From: RGIG5612 sp045601405
GTDB lineage: Bacteria > Bacillota > Clostridia > Lachnospirales > Lachnospiraceae
Assembly: GCA_045601405.1 (NCBI GenBank)
Contig: JAZRZO010000084.1
Coordinates: forward strand, 12,743 to 76,742
Length of the DNA: 64,000 nt
Direction of reading: 5' to 3'
The notes beneath the pieces were generated by a model that saw only the letters and a list, made by a program, of their open reading frames with translations, was not told the DNA's origin and did not search any database. Below are positions 52,880 to 62,368 of the stretch, piece after piece. Each line of letters starts with the position of its first letter. Within the stretch, counting starts at the first letter, position 1. Made by a program: the position numbers and the translations under genes.

Positions 52880-53983
52880 ATGAGAAAAATATGTCACATG
52901 ACCAGTGCTCATGGTGAGGAGGATAACAGGATTTTTCACAAGGAATGCATTTCACTTGCTGAAAATGGATATGATGTCTATCTTGTCCAGCGAGGAGAGT
53001 CTTATGAAAAGAATGGAGTTCACATTATTGGGGCAGGTGAAATACCCGAGGGTCGTCTTCAGAGAATGACAAAAGGAGCAAAACGAGTTTATCAGATTTG
53101 TAAATCTTTGGATTGTGACTTGTATCATATTCATGATCCGGAACTATTGCCCTATGGCGTGAAACTAAAAAAACATGGGAAAAAAGTGGTGTTTGATAGT
53201 CATGAATATTATAGAGAGCAGTTAAAGGGGAAAACAAAAGTAGGTCCAATTATTTCAAAAGTATATTCGATATATGAAAAGAGAGCTTTGAGAAAAATAG
53301 ATGGATTAGTTTTCCCCTGTTCAATTCAAGGGAAGAATCCGTTTGATAATATGTGTAATCACTTTGTATATATCAACAATTTTCCTCGCCTAAGTGAATT
53401 ATACAATGAGTATGAAGTAAACAGTGAAAAATATGAAAGAAGTATTTGCTATATAGGTACCATATCTGAATCGAGGGGAATAACAAATATTATTAAAGCA
53501 GCATCACTTTCTAATACTGCGTTCTATATGGCGGGAGTATGTCATAGCAGTAATTATATGGATGAAATACAAAAAATGCCAGAGTATGACCATGTCAGAT
53601 ATCTTGGGGTATTAGACAGGGACGGGGTAAAAGATTTGCTTAACCATGTTCAGGTCGGGATGGCGACACTGTTAAATGTTGGGCAATATAATCTGGCTGA
53701 TAATTTGCCTACAAAGGCGTATGAGTATATGGCGATGGGAATCCCTGTAGTATTATCTAATACACCATATAATTGCACCTTAAACAATGAGCTAAATTGT
53801 GGAATTATTGTTGACTCTAGTCAACCACAGAAAATAGCAGAGGCAATAAACAGCCTTCTTTTAGATAGTGTAGAATACTGCAGGATTTCAAAAAATGGAA
53901 GAAGTGCAATTGCAACTATGTTTAATTGGGAGAAAGAATCTCTGAAACTACTTGACCTTTATGACAGTATATTCAGTGACTAG
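52880..53983 (+). CDS. GT4 glycosyltransferase
   Basis: 367 residues. HMTSAHGEEDNRIFHKE at the start and YHIHDPELLPYGV are typical of capsule-type GT4 enzymes; the C-terminal half has YIGTISESRGITNIIKAA and LPTKAYEYMAMGIPVVLS with the donor-site Glu. Follows the previous glycosyltransferase with a 13-base gap, so the two presumably add successive sugars. Confidence 0.86.
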   Translation: MRKICHMTSAHGEEDNRIFHKECISLAENGYDVYLVQRGESYEKNGVHIIGAGEIPEGRLQRMTKGAKRVYQICKSLDCDLYHIHDPELLPYGVKLKKHGKKVVFDSHEYYREQLKGKTKVGPIISKVYSIYEKRALRKIDGLVFPCSIQGKNPFDNMCNHFVYINNFPRLSELYNEYEVNSEKYERSICYIGTISESRGITNIIKAASLSNTAFYMAGVCHSSNYMDEIQKMPEYDHVRYLGVLDRDGVKDLLNHVQVGMATLLNVGQYNLADNLPTKAYEYMAMGIPVVLSNTPYNCTLNNELNCGIIVDSSQPQKIAEAINSLLLDSVEYCRISKNGRSAIATMFNWEKESLKLLDLYDSIFSD

Positions 53984-54038
53984 AGCAGTGTTTTTGATAT
54001 GGACATGTAAAATATATAGTTCGTTTTGGAGGAGAAAA

Positions 54039-54146
54039 ATGGAATTCACATATACGGCGTATACTAATTTTGATATTGGAGATGATAATGTTGCAGTAGG
54101 TTTACCAGCAAAAGCAGTTAGGAAAGTTCAGAAAGGAGATAAGTAG
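54039..54146 (+). pseudogene. C-terminal fragment of a hexapeptide-repeat acyltransferase
   Basis: 35 residues from ATG 54039 behind GGAGGAG. The end, DIGDDNVAVGLPAKAVRKV, is the classic last coil of serine-acetyltransferase-like sugar acetyltransferases (VVGNPAKVI type). The first 12 residues belong to no such fold, so a deletion joined a good ribosome site to the last coil. Too short for activity, though it is translated into the next gene (stop one base before ATG). Confidence 0.55.
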
Positions 54147-55226
54147 ATGTATTTTGCACTTATTGGATGTGGCCGCATTGCAACAAATCATGTAAAGGCA
54201 GTCATTAATAATGAATTGGAATTTGTTGCAGCATGCGATCTGTTACCGGAAGCGATTGAAAATCTATTGGCGAAGCATGATCTTCAAAACGACACATCAA
54301 TTGCACGTTATACCGATTACAAACTAATGCTGGCAGAACACCCGGAAATCGAACTTGTGGCTATAGCTACCGATTCTGGAGTTCATGCGGAGATTGCTCT
54401 TTATTGTATTGAACATAGTATTAATGTTATCGTTGAGAAACCCATGACCATGTCGATGTCTGATGCCGAAGAGGTGATTCGAAGATCCAAAGAAAAGGGC
54501 GTTAAAGTATCTGTTTGCCACCAGAATCGATTCAATGTAGCCATTCAGGAGATGAGACAGGCACTTGAAGCCGGGCGTTTCGGGAAAATTTCTCATGGAT
54601 CTATAAATGTTCGATGGAATCGTGGAAAACAGTATTATGATCAAGCACCTTGGCGTGGAAAGTGGGCATCCGACGGCGGATGCTTATTTAATCAGTGCAT
54701 TCATGGAATTGACCTTCTTCGCTGGATGATGGGCGATGAAATTGAAGAAGTATATGGCGTAACGAAGCAACAGTTCCATGACTATTTGGAATGTGAAGAT
54801 ATTGGGATGGCAGTTGTGAAGTTTAAGAACGGTGCTGTCGGTACGATTGAAGGAACGGTTAATGTATACCCGAAAAATCTGGAAGAGACATTATACCTAT
54901 TCGGTGAAACCGGCACAGTAAAGATTGGCGGAACATCTACGAACAATATTGATGTTTGGTGTTTTGCTGATGAGAAAGATGAGGATAAAGATAAAGCAGG
55001 CTTACAGGAAGCGACAAGCAATGTTTATGGAAATGGTCACACCAGTCTTTATTCCGATGTAATTGATGCGGTTAGGAATGATAGAAAACCGTACATTGAT
55101 GCTATTGCAGGAAGAAATGCAGTAGAGATGATCCTTGCGATTTATCAATCGGCAGCAACCGGACAGCCCGTAAAACTCCCTCTTAAGGATGTTGCTTCTA
55201 CTGATTTTGTGGGGAGATTCGATTGA
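54147..55226 (+). CDS. wlbA: WlbA/WbpB-type UDP-sugar 3-dehydrogenase
   Basis: 359 residues, Gfo/Idh/MocA family. Rossmann start (LIGCGRIATNHVKAV), EKP in VIVEKPMTMS, catalytic Lys, and FNQCIHGIDLLRWMMGD with the conserved His. It oxidises C3 of UDP-GlcNAc-uronic acid, priming 3-amination. AAAGGAGATAAGTAG gives a strong start. The set continues with 55226 to 57660. Confidence 0.88.
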   Translation: MYFALIGCGRIATNHVKAVINNELEFVAACDLLPEAIENLLAKHDLQNDTSIARYTDYKLMLAEHPEIELVAIATDSGVHAEIALYCIEHSINVIVEKPMTMSMSDAEEVIRRSKEKGVKVSVCHQNRFNVAIQEMRQALEAGRFGKISHGSINVRWNRGKQYYDQAPWRGKWASDGGCLFNQCIHGIDLLRWMMGDEIEEVYGVTKQQFHDYLECEDIGMAVVKFKNGAVGTIEGTVNVYPKNLEETLYLFGETGTVKIGGTSTNNIDVWCFADEKDEDKDKAGLQEATSNVYGNGHTSLYSDVIDAVRNDRKPYIDAIAGRNAVEMILAIYQSAATGQPVKLPLKDVASTDFVGRFD

Positions 55227-55537
55227 TGAGCGGATTCTTTGTTCATCCGACAAGTATTGTGGATGACGATGTTGAAGTCGGTGAGGGCACTAAGATTTGG
55301 CATTTTAGTCATATACAGTCAGGTGCAAGAATCGGTAAAAACTGTACTTTTGGACAGAATGTGAATATATCCAATAATGTAATAGTTGGAGATGGGGTTA
55401 AAGTACAGAATAATGTTTCTCTTTATGAAGGGGTCGAATTAGAAAAATATGTCTTCTGTGGACCTTCTTGTGTTTTCACAAATGATCTGACGCCCAGAGC
55501 GAGATTTCCGAAAGGAGGGCGGCATAATGCAGCTTAA
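55226..55537 (+). pseudogene. wlbB: Truncated WlbB/WbpD-type acetyltransferase
   Basis: 103 residues from ATG 55226 (TGATG overlap with wlbA). It matches the first half of WbpD/WlbB, about 190 residues in full: HPTSIVDDDVEVGEGT, IWHFSHIQSGARIG, NNVSLYEGVELEKYVFCGPS and VFTNDLTPRA. After PRARFPKGG the sequence departs and ends at a stop in RHNAA. The catalytic His-bearing and acetyl-CoA binding coils after this point are missing, so it is probably inactive, unless it acts with the LpxD-like protein that overlaps its end by 11 nt. Confidence 0.7.
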
Positions 55538-56432
55538 TGTAAGCCGTGTTTTTCCGGATAAGAATTTTGATATCGTCGGAATGTCCTATATAGGAGCACC
55601 AAAGTCCAATACAGCAATGTTTATTACAAAAAAAGTAGATCATTTACTTAAAGCATTGGAAGCGGTTTCTGAGTGCTTAGTTTTTGCTGAGGATGGAGTA
55701 AATGTCCCCGATTCGCTTGAGGATAAGCACGCCTTTCATTTTTCTAAAAAACCCCAACTGTTTTATTCAAGGTTTGCTCAGGAATTTGAAAAAGAAAGGT
55801 TTGAAAAAGAAAAAAAATTGAAGTTCAACTTTTTGCCGGGTGGGTATTATCTTTGTGAAGATTCTTCTATTGCAGATTGTGCCTATATCGAACCAGGATG
55901 TGTAATTGGACCAGATGTCCAAATTGGAAGGAATGCAAGAATATTATCTGGAAGCGTAATTAGAAGGACCACTATAGGTGATAATTTTCTGGCGAATGAA
56001 TATTCTGTTGTTGGGGCAAATGGTTTCACAATGGCTGAGGACGAGGAAGGTAATAAATTCCGCATTCCGACTTTGGGAAGAGTAATAATTGGAAACAATG
56101 TAGAGATTGGAGCGCATAATAATATTTCATGTGGATCAGGCGGGGATACCATTATTGAAGATAATGTCAAGCTTGATGTACTTGTTCATGTTGGACACGA
56201 TGCCCATCTCAAAAAAAATGTCGAGATTACTGCTTGCTCAATAGTAGGTGGTTTTGATGTTCTGGAAGAAGGGGCATATTTGGGACTTAATTCTACGCTG
56301 CGTAATCGGATTATAGTTGGGGAAAATGCACTGATAGGAATGGGCGCTACAGTAACCAAATCTGTGGATCCTAACACGACAGTAGTCGGAAATCCAGCGA
56401 GGGTTTTTGAAAAAAATGAGATAATAGAATAA
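55527..56432 (+). CDS. LpxD-like hexapeptide-repeat acyltransferase
   Basis: 301 residues, ATG 55527 behind AAAGGAGGG. The N-terminal domain (IVGMSYIGAPKSNTAMF, LVFAEDG) resembles the LpxD start, then a left-handed beta helix with GRNARILSGSVIRRTTIGDNF, VHVGHDAHLKK (His) and VVGNPARV. LpxD normally N-acylates UDP-3-O-acyl-GlcN in Gram-negative lipid A synthesis. In this Gram-positive context it more probably acylates the 3-amino group of the diamino sugar, replacing the truncated WlbB. This is inference. Confidence 0.78.
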   Translation: MQLNVSRVFPDKNFDIVGMSYIGAPKSNTAMFITKKVDHLLKALEAVSECLVFAEDGVNVPDSLEDKHAFHFSKKPQLFYSRFAQEFEKERFEKEKKLKFNFLPGGYYLCEDSSIADCAYIEPGCVIGPDVQIGRNARILSGSVIRRTTIGDNFLANEYSVVGANGFTMAEDEEGNKFRIPTLGRVIIGNNVEIGAHNNISCGSGGDTIIEDNVKLDVLVHVGHDAHLKKNVEITACSIVGGFDVLEEGAYLGLNSTLRNRIIVGENALIGMGATVTKSVDPNTTVVGNPARVFEKNEIIE

Positions 56433-56452
56433 GATGTTAGGAAGGTAATACA

Positions 56453-57577
56453 ATGCAATTCAGAGACTTAAAAGCACAGTATGAGGCGTTGAAATCTGAG
56501 ATAGATAAAGGAATACAGGAAGTAATTGAAAGCTCAGCATATATCTTGGGTAAGCCCGTCACGGACCTTGAAGAAAGGCTTGCAGCCTATGTAGGGAGAA
56601 ATCATTGTGTCGCTTGTGGTAATGGCACTGATGCGCTTCAGCTTTCGTTAATGATCTGGGGAATCGGTCCCGGTGACGCTGTTTTTACATCTGATTTCAC
56701 ATACTTTGCTTCAGCTGGAACCAGCTCAATTCTTGGTGCAACACCAATTCTAGTAGATATTGATCTGAATACGTTCAATTTGGATCCCGATGCGTTGGAG
56801 TTACAGATTAAGAGCGTCATAGATGAAGGTAAGCTTACACCAAAAGTTATTATCCCTGTTGATCTTTTTGGTCAGCCGGCCGATTATGACCGTATTCTTC
56901 CGATTGCTGAAAAGTATGGACTGAAAGTTCTGGAGGATGGAGCACAAGGGTTTGGCGGAAGTATCCGTGGAAAACTTGCTTGTTCTTTTGGTGTTCTTTC
57001 TACTACTTCCTTCTTTCCAGCGAAACCACTTGGCTGTTATGGTGATGGAGGGGCAATCTTTACAGATGATGATGAGATTGCCGACAGGTTAAGAAGTCTT
57101 CGGGCACAGGGAAAGAGTCCAGTGGATAAATACGATAATCGCGAGATTGGTATGAACAGCCGGTTGGATACGATTCAGGCTGCGATTCTTTTGCCCAAGT
57201 TTCAGGCATTTGTCGAACATGAGATCGACGATGTAAATCGAGTTGCTAATTGGTATACCGAACGATTAGAAGGGAAAGTTGTCACTCCGACTGTACTTGA
57301 TGGTTATGTTTCTTCATGGGCACAGTACACAATTCTGCTGAAGGATGAAGACGAGCGGAATGCCTCTCAGGAAAGTTTAAAGAAAAATGGTATTCCATCT
57401 ATGATTTATTATCCGCGGGGTTTACATCAGCAGGAAGCATATAAGTGGATGGGGCTTGATAACACTCTGTATCCGAATACAGTTGAAGTTACAAAAAGAT
57501 GCCTAAGTCTTCCGATTCATCCATATCTTAAAGAAGAGGATGTGGATTTAATCTGTAAAGTTCTATTGGAAGAATAA
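56453..57577 (+). CDS. wlbC: WlbC/WbpE-type UDP-3-keto-sugar aminotransferase
   Basis: 374 residues, DegT family. KVLEDGAQGFGG (PLP-ring Asp), TTSFFPAKPLGCYGDGG with Schiff-base Lys, GNGTDALQLSL for phosphate. The FPAKPLGCYGDGG phrase is characteristic of WbpE-like enzymes making UDP-2,3-diamino sugars. AGGAAGGTAATACA precedes ATG. Confidence 0.88.
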   Translation: MQFRDLKAQYEALKSEIDKGIQEVIESSAYILGKPVTDLEERLAAYVGRNHCVACGNGTDALQLSLMIWGIGPGDAVFTSDFTYFASAGTSSILGATPILVDIDLNTFNLDPDALELQIKSVIDEGKLTPKVIIPVDLFGQPADYDRILPIAEKYGLKVLEDGAQGFGGSIRGKLACSFGVLSTTSFFPAKPLGCYGDGGAIFTDDDEIADRLRSLRAQGKSPVDKYDNREIGMNSRLDTIQAAILLPKFQAFVEHEIDDVNRVANWYTERLEGKVVTPTVLDGYVSSWAQYTILLKDEDERNASQESLKKNGIPSMIYYPRGLHQQEAYKWMGLDNTLYPNTVEVTKRCLSLPIHPYLKEEDVDLICKVLLEE

Positions 57578-57608
57578 AGAGTAAACAATTAGATTTAGAT
57601 GGAGAAAG

Positions 57609-57629
57609 AGCCCCTAATAGGGCTTTTTT
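57609..57629 (+). terminator. Rho-independent terminator after wlbC
   Basis: AGCCCC-TAAT-AGGGCT hairpin immediately followed by six T. The next gene at 57660 has its own AAGGAG site 30 bases on. Confidence 0.75.
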
Positions 57630-57659
57630 GGATGCATTGAAATAAGGAGTATAGAGTTT

Positions 57660-58988
57660 ATGGAATTCAATAATATTTATCAGGGATTGATTTTGGGAAA
57701 AGAAAAACTGGCATTAGTTGGGCTTGGCTATGTGGGAATGCCGATTGCAGTAGAGTTTGCAAAGCATATTAATGTCATCGGATTTGATATTAATGAGAAG
57801 CGTGTTAATGAATATAAGAATGGTGTTGATTCCACAAATGAAGTCGGAGAAGCGATCAAAAATACAACTGTTGATTTTACGGCTGATCCGTCTCGTTTGA
57901 AAGAAGCAAAGTTTATTATTGTGGCTGTTCCAACGCCTGTCAGAGATGACAATACTCCAGATCTTCGTCCAGTTGAAGGCGCTTCAAAAACAGTAGGGCA
58001 GAATTTAACACCAGGATCCATTGTAGTCTTTGAGTCAACAGTTTATCCGGGAGTAACTGAAGATATCTGCATTCCAATTATTGAGAAAGAATCCGGACTA
58101 AAATGTGGTGAAGATTGGAAAATTGGATATAGCCCGGAACGGATTAATCCAGGTGATTACATTCATAGATTACCATCCATTATCAAGGTTGTTTCTGGAA
58201 TGGATGAGGAATCGGCTATAGAAATACAAAAAGTATATAATATCGTTGTTAAGGCTGGAACTTTTATGGTTTCAAATATTAAGACTGCTGAGGCAGTTAA
58301 AGTAGTAGAGAACAGTCAGCGCGACATCAATATTGCATTCATGAACGAGATTGCTATGATCTGTGATCGGCTTCATATCGATACAGACGAGGTTTTAGCA
58401 GGTATGAACACCAAGTGGAATGCTCTTGGGTTTAAGCCAGGTCTTGTTGGAGGACACTGCATTGGTGTTGATCCATATTATTTGACGAATGCAGCAGAGA
58501 AGCTTGGTTATCATAGTCAGATTATACTAAATGGAAGGAAAGTGAATGACAGTGTTGGTGCATTTGTTGCGGATGCAGCGATTAAGGAGATGATAGAAGC
58601 AGGTTTGGCCCCAAAAAAAGCTACCGTTGTTATTCTTGGAATTACATTTAAAGAAAACTGTCCAGATACCAGAAATAGCAAGGTTGTTGATATCATTAGA
58701 AGGCTTAAGGAATATGAGATTTGTCCATTGGTATCCGATGAATGGGCAGATGTTGAAGTCGCCAAGCACGAGTATGGAGTTGATTTAGTTCCCTTTAATC
58801 AGCTTCCCAAGGCAGATTGTATTATTGTTGCAGTAGGTCATAACAGTTTTAGATATATGTCGTTAATGCAATTGAAGAATCTGTTTAAGGATAATACTCC
58901 AGATGAGGAAAAAGTTCTTTTGGATGTTAAAAGCTTATATAGAATGGATGAACTTAAAGCTTCAGGGATAAGATTTTGGAGATTGTAA
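57660..58988 (+). CDS. UDP-N-acetylhexosamine 6-dehydrogenase, WbpA/WbpO type
   Basis: 442 residues. N-terminal NAD fold (LVGLGYVGMPIAVEFAK), EsTVYPGVTE, catalytic Cys in GGHCIGVDPYYL, and GITFKENCPDTRNSK in the UDP-binding third domain. It oxidises C6 of UDP-GlcNAc (or GalNAc) to the uronic acid, the first step toward the WlbA substrate. WbpA versus WbpO specificity is not resolvable here. Confidence 0.88.
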   Translation: MEFNNIYQGLILGKEKLALVGLGYVGMPIAVEFAKHINVIGFDINEKRVNEYKNGVDSTNEVGEAIKNTTVDFTADPSRLKEAKFIIVAVPTPVRDDNTPDLRPVEGASKTVGQNLTPGSIVVFESTVYPGVTEDICIPIIEKESGLKCGEDWKIGYSPERINPGDYIHRLPSIIKVVSGMDEESAIEIQKVYNIVVKAGTFMVSNIKTAEAVKVVENSQRDINIAFMNEIAMICDRLHIDTDEVLAGMNTKWNALGFKPGLVGGHCIGVDPYYLTNAAEKLGYHSQIILNGRKVNDSVGAFVADAAIKEMIEAGLAPKKATVVILGITFKENCPDTRNSKVVDIIRRLKEYEICPLVSDEWADVEVAKHEYGVDLVPFNQLPKADCIIVAVGHNSFRYMSLMQLKNLFKDNTPDEEKVLLDVKSLYRMDELKASGIRFWRL

Positions 58989-59022
58989 AATAAGCAGATA
59001 TGGAAGATTGTGATATATCTAC

Positions 59023-60549
59023 ATGAAAAAAAGTGTATTAAAAGCAACAGCTTTAGTTTTTATTTTATCTCTGATTGCTAAAGTAATTGGGTTTGTTAAA
59101 TCTATTATACAAGCATCGTATTTCGGAACTAACATAAATACTGATGCTTTTAATGTTGCTAGTGGTTTTGTTAGTAACATTTTATATATGGTTGCAACTG
59201 CTATTGCTGTGGCCTTTGTTCCTCTATATATTCAAAGAAAACTAAAGAATGATTCAAAACAGTTTGCAACTCGCACAATAACGGTACTAACAGTGATTTC
59301 CTTAGGAGTAATGGCGATTTTGATTGCTTGTGCACCTTGGATTGTAAAAATTATTGCGCCTAGTTATACTGGTGATGAAGTAAATCTTACTACTCAATAC
59401 TTTCGAATACTTGTACTGGGCTTTTCGTTTGCGTTAACAACAAACCTATATACCAATCTTTTAAATGCAGAAAAAATATATGGGTATTCAACTTTTTGCT
59501 CAATAATCAATAGTATTGTCTTAATTGCTTTTATTGTTCTCTTTGCTGAAAAATGGGGGGTTTGGGTTCTTGTTGTATCCATGCCAGTATCATATTTTTT
59601 TCAGTGGTTATTGTTGTATATTAAAGGAAGAAAATATGCAGTTATATCATTTAAATACGGTTTTTGGGATATAGGAATTAAGGTTTTAGTTATACAGGCG
59701 CTTCCAATTTTATTAAGCCAGGCGACTGTTGAGATTAATCAAGTGGTTGACCGGGCTCTTCTTACATCTGTGGGTACTGGAGCTTTGACCGCTGTTTCTT
59801 ATGCTGCTGTCTTATACCAATTTGTAACAAGTTTAGTATCCACACCTCTTTCAACTGTTATGTTCACAGAATTATCCGAAGCAGGTGCCAAAGCTGATAA
59901 TAATGAGATTAAGAGTATTCTTAATAATAGTTACAAATTACTCATCTTAGTATGTATACCCATTATTATTATTATGTTTTTTATTCCAAACGATATTGTG
60001 GATATTGTTTATGGGCATGGAAAATTTGATTCTGAAGCGGTGGGGAAATGCGCATTAGGTTTAAAAATGTATGGCTTGTGTTTGCTGCCTACAAGCATAA
60101 AAGCGGTTTTGAGCCGAGCATATTATGCTGTTAAAAATACAAGAAGACCTATGGTTATAGGTATGTTAGAAGTGGCAATGAACATCGGATTATCAATTCT
60201 TTTAGTAAAGAGATTTGGAATTCTTGGAGTGGTTGGGGCTACAGCAATTTCTAGCTTTGTATTTTTAGTCGTCATGTTAATTGACTTTAATAAAAAATAC
60301 ATTAAGGTTATATCGAAACACTCTTTATTCTCATATTGGAAAATAGTTGTTTCAACAATAATCTTAATTATTGTTTTCTACATATCTCGGAATGTTTTTT
60401 TCTATAATTCCTGGGTCGACTTTATTTGTAAATTAATAGTTTCATTTCTTCTTTATGCTTTAATTTTAATAATATTGCGTGAAAAAACATTGACTTCATT
60501 TCTTCTAAAAGGAAAGCAGTCTATTAGCAAAAGAGTACATAAGAATTGA
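59023..60549 (+). CDS. MurJ/MviN-like lipid-linked oligosaccharide flippase
   Basis: 508 residues, about 14 helices. SLIAKVIGFVKSIIQASYFG and TDAFNVASGF open it as in MurJ; AVEINQVVDRALL-type phrase (VEINQVVDRALL) and LPTSIKAVLSRAYYAVKNTRRP are conserved. It probably moves the second locus's lipid-linked unit, as no other flippase lies there, though a genuine MurJ role cannot be excluded. Confidence 0.86.
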   Translation: MKKSVLKATALVFILSLIAKVIGFVKSIIQASYFGTNINTDAFNVASGFVSNILYMVATAIAVAFVPLYIQRKLKNDSKQFATRTITVLTVISLGVMAILIACAPWIVKIIAPSYTGDEVNLTTQYFRILVLGFSFALTTNLYTNLLNAEKIYGYSTFCSIINSIVLIAFIVLFAEKWGVWVLVVSMPVSYFFQWLLLYIKGRKYAVISFKYGFWDIGIKVLVIQALPILLSQATVEINQVVDRALLTSVGTGALTAVSYAAVLYQFVTSLVSTPLSTVMFTELSEAGAKADNNEIKSILNNSYKLLILVCIPIIIIMFFIPNDIVDIVYGHGKFDSEAVGKCALGLKMYGLCLLPTSIKAVLSRAYYAVKNTRRPMVIGMLEVAMNIGLSILLVKRFGILGVVGATAISSFVFLVVMLIDFNKKYIKVISKHSLFSYWKIVVSTIILIIVFYISRNVFFYNSWVDFICKLIVSFLLYALILIILREKTLTSFLLKGKQSISKRVHKN

Positions 60550-60699
60550 TTAATGAGTTCACATTATACTTGGACTGTAGTTCATGCGGAGATCTTTTTT
60601 TCAGTGAAAGACTAACAATACCACAAAAACTCTTTTGGTTTAACGACAGATACCCCAAAAACTCATAGGGTGTCAAAAGGAAACTAATATCAGGATTAT

Positions 60700-60870
60700 A
60701 TGAATAATTATCAGGAACACGATACAATAATAATCGGCGCCGGCGTCTATGCGGATAAGATTCACAACATGGTTTGTGAACCATCTTTTAAGATCACTGC
60801 TCGCAAAGGGGAATACATAATGTGGCTGACACCGGGGTGAATGTGGTAGTGACAAAATCTATTTTTTATT
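60700..60870 (+). pseudogene. Internally deleted FAD-dependent (GlpA-like) oxidoreductase remnant
   Basis: Residues 1-15 from ATG 60700 form the FAD-binding start (DTIIIGAGV), joined at once to YADKIHNMVCE...FKITARKGEYIMWL. In NAD(P)/FAD-dependent glycerol-3-phosphate-type dehydrogenases these two segments lie about 170-200 residues apart. After the TGA at 60838 another frame continues with DTGVNVVVTK. So it has both a large internal deletion and a frameshift. The rest of 60550-60956 contains only a 9-codon frame at 60898 with a GGGAGG site. Confidence 0.65.
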
Positions 60871-60956
60871 AGCGATTTTCATCATTGGGAGGTTTATATG
60901 CATTATAAATCTTTATCGTCACAGTAATTATTACTTACTATTGCACAATAATAAAC

Positions 60957-62192
60957 ATGAACAAAGAAACCAAAGAACTAATCCTTATAATTAAAAACCT
61001 TTTGCATATGCTGCCGGACAAACCAACGGCAGCTACAATTGATTATGCTCAGTTCTTTCAGATTGCGAAACGAAACAGCGTCGCTAATACTGTGGCGGAT
61101 GTTATTGAGGGGAGAAATGATGTCCCGGATCATGTAAAGACTGCATTCCAGAAGCAGAATGCCATGATCATTGTACAACAATCGCTGATTGAGTATCAAT
61201 TGAGAGATCTGTATGAGAAGCTTGATTCGAGTAAGATCAAGGCGTTGTTCTTAAAAGGCGCTTTATTGCGTTCGCTGTACCCGGGTAACTTTCTTCGTTC
61301 CATGAGTGACGTGGATGTCTATGCCGAGGAATCTGATATGGATGAGATCAGTCAGCTTATGGTATCTTCCGGATATGAACCGGGAACTCTCGGTTACAGA
61401 AATCACTATGAATATAGCATCAGCCGCTATGTGAAAGTTGAATATCATCCGGAGCTTGTGGCTTTAGAGAGCGAATATGGTCATGTATTTCATTCTCTTC
61501 ATCCGGAAGCAAAATCTATCGCATCTTACATGGATATCTGGAATCATACGATTCCGATTGATGACCATAAATATGCGCAGCAGCTGATCCCGGAATATCA
61601 CTATTTATATGTGATCATGCATATGGCAAATCACTTCTTAGGAGGCGGCACTGGCATCCGTTCTGTTATGGATGTCTGGGTGATGAATCAGCATTATCAT
61701 GAGGAGTGGAATAGAGAAGAAATAGAAGAATTATTAGCGGATTATGGACTTCTGACGTTTGAAAGATTCGCGCTTGCACTGGCTGATAAGTGGTTTGAGT
61801 TTGATAGTGTAGGGTACATACCTAAGGTTCTATCGGAAGGGAATAGCCTAAATCCAGCTGAATTAGAGCAATTTGAAGAATATATCCTGAATTCCGGAAC
61901 TTATGGAGATTTGAATCAATCTCTTGCAAGGCAGATGGATTACGATACCGGAAAGGTAAGTCAGGTCCGTTTTTTATTCAGCCGATTTTTCTTGCCTTAT
62001 AAAACGATGAAGAAAATTTATCCTGTGTTAGAGAAAGCACCGGTGCTTCTTCTGTTGTATTGGCCATATCGCGTGATTGAAATGTTTTCGAAAAGAGGTA
62101 AGGCGGCGAAAGGAAAGATGAAAGCGGTAAGAATGCTGGATTCAGATAAGGCTGAACGGCAGAAGGCCTTGTACGAGATGGTGATGCGGTGA
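60957..62192 (+). CDS. Nucleotidyltransferase-family protein (NTP_transf_5 type)
   Basis: 411 residues. LFLKGALLRSLYP and RSMSDVDVYAEES supply the glycine-lysine and paired Asp signature of the family's nucleotidyltransferase core; VIMHMANHFLGGGTGIRSVMD follows. Such proteins are common next to surface-polysaccharide and peptide-modification loci; the target is unknown. No convincing ribosome site before ATG. Confidence 0.8.
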   Translation: MNKETKELILIIKNLLHMLPDKPTAATIDYAQFFQIAKRNSVANTVADVIEGRNDVPDHVKTAFQKQNAMIIVQQSLIEYQLRDLYEKLDSSKIKALFLKGALLRSLYPGNFLRSMSDVDVYAEESDMDEISQLMVSSGYEPGTLGYRNHYEYSISRYVKVEYHPELVALESEYGHVFHSLHPEAKSIASYMDIWNHTIPIDDHKYAQQLIPEYHYLYVIMHMANHFLGGGTGIRSVMDVWVMNQHYHEEWNREEIEELLADYGLLTFERFALALADKWFEFDSVGYIPKVLSEGNSLNPAELEQFEEYILNSGTYGDLNQSLARQMDYDTGKVSQVRFLFSRFFLPYKTMKKIYPVLEKAPVLLLLYWPYRVIEMFSKRGKAAKGKMKAVRMLDSDKAERQKALYEMVMR

Positions 62193-62368
62193 AAAGTGTG
62201 AGTATTGATCATGAAATGTCGGCGATTTTTTTCGGTGTTCTAATGCCAATCAGTACAAGAAAGGCAACTGATATGTGTGTTGTTAGGTATATCAAGTGGA
62301 GAGGTTTTATTCAGATAAATATAAGTAGTTGATGTCATTCTATCTGCATCCAAAGAAAAGAGGTCACC

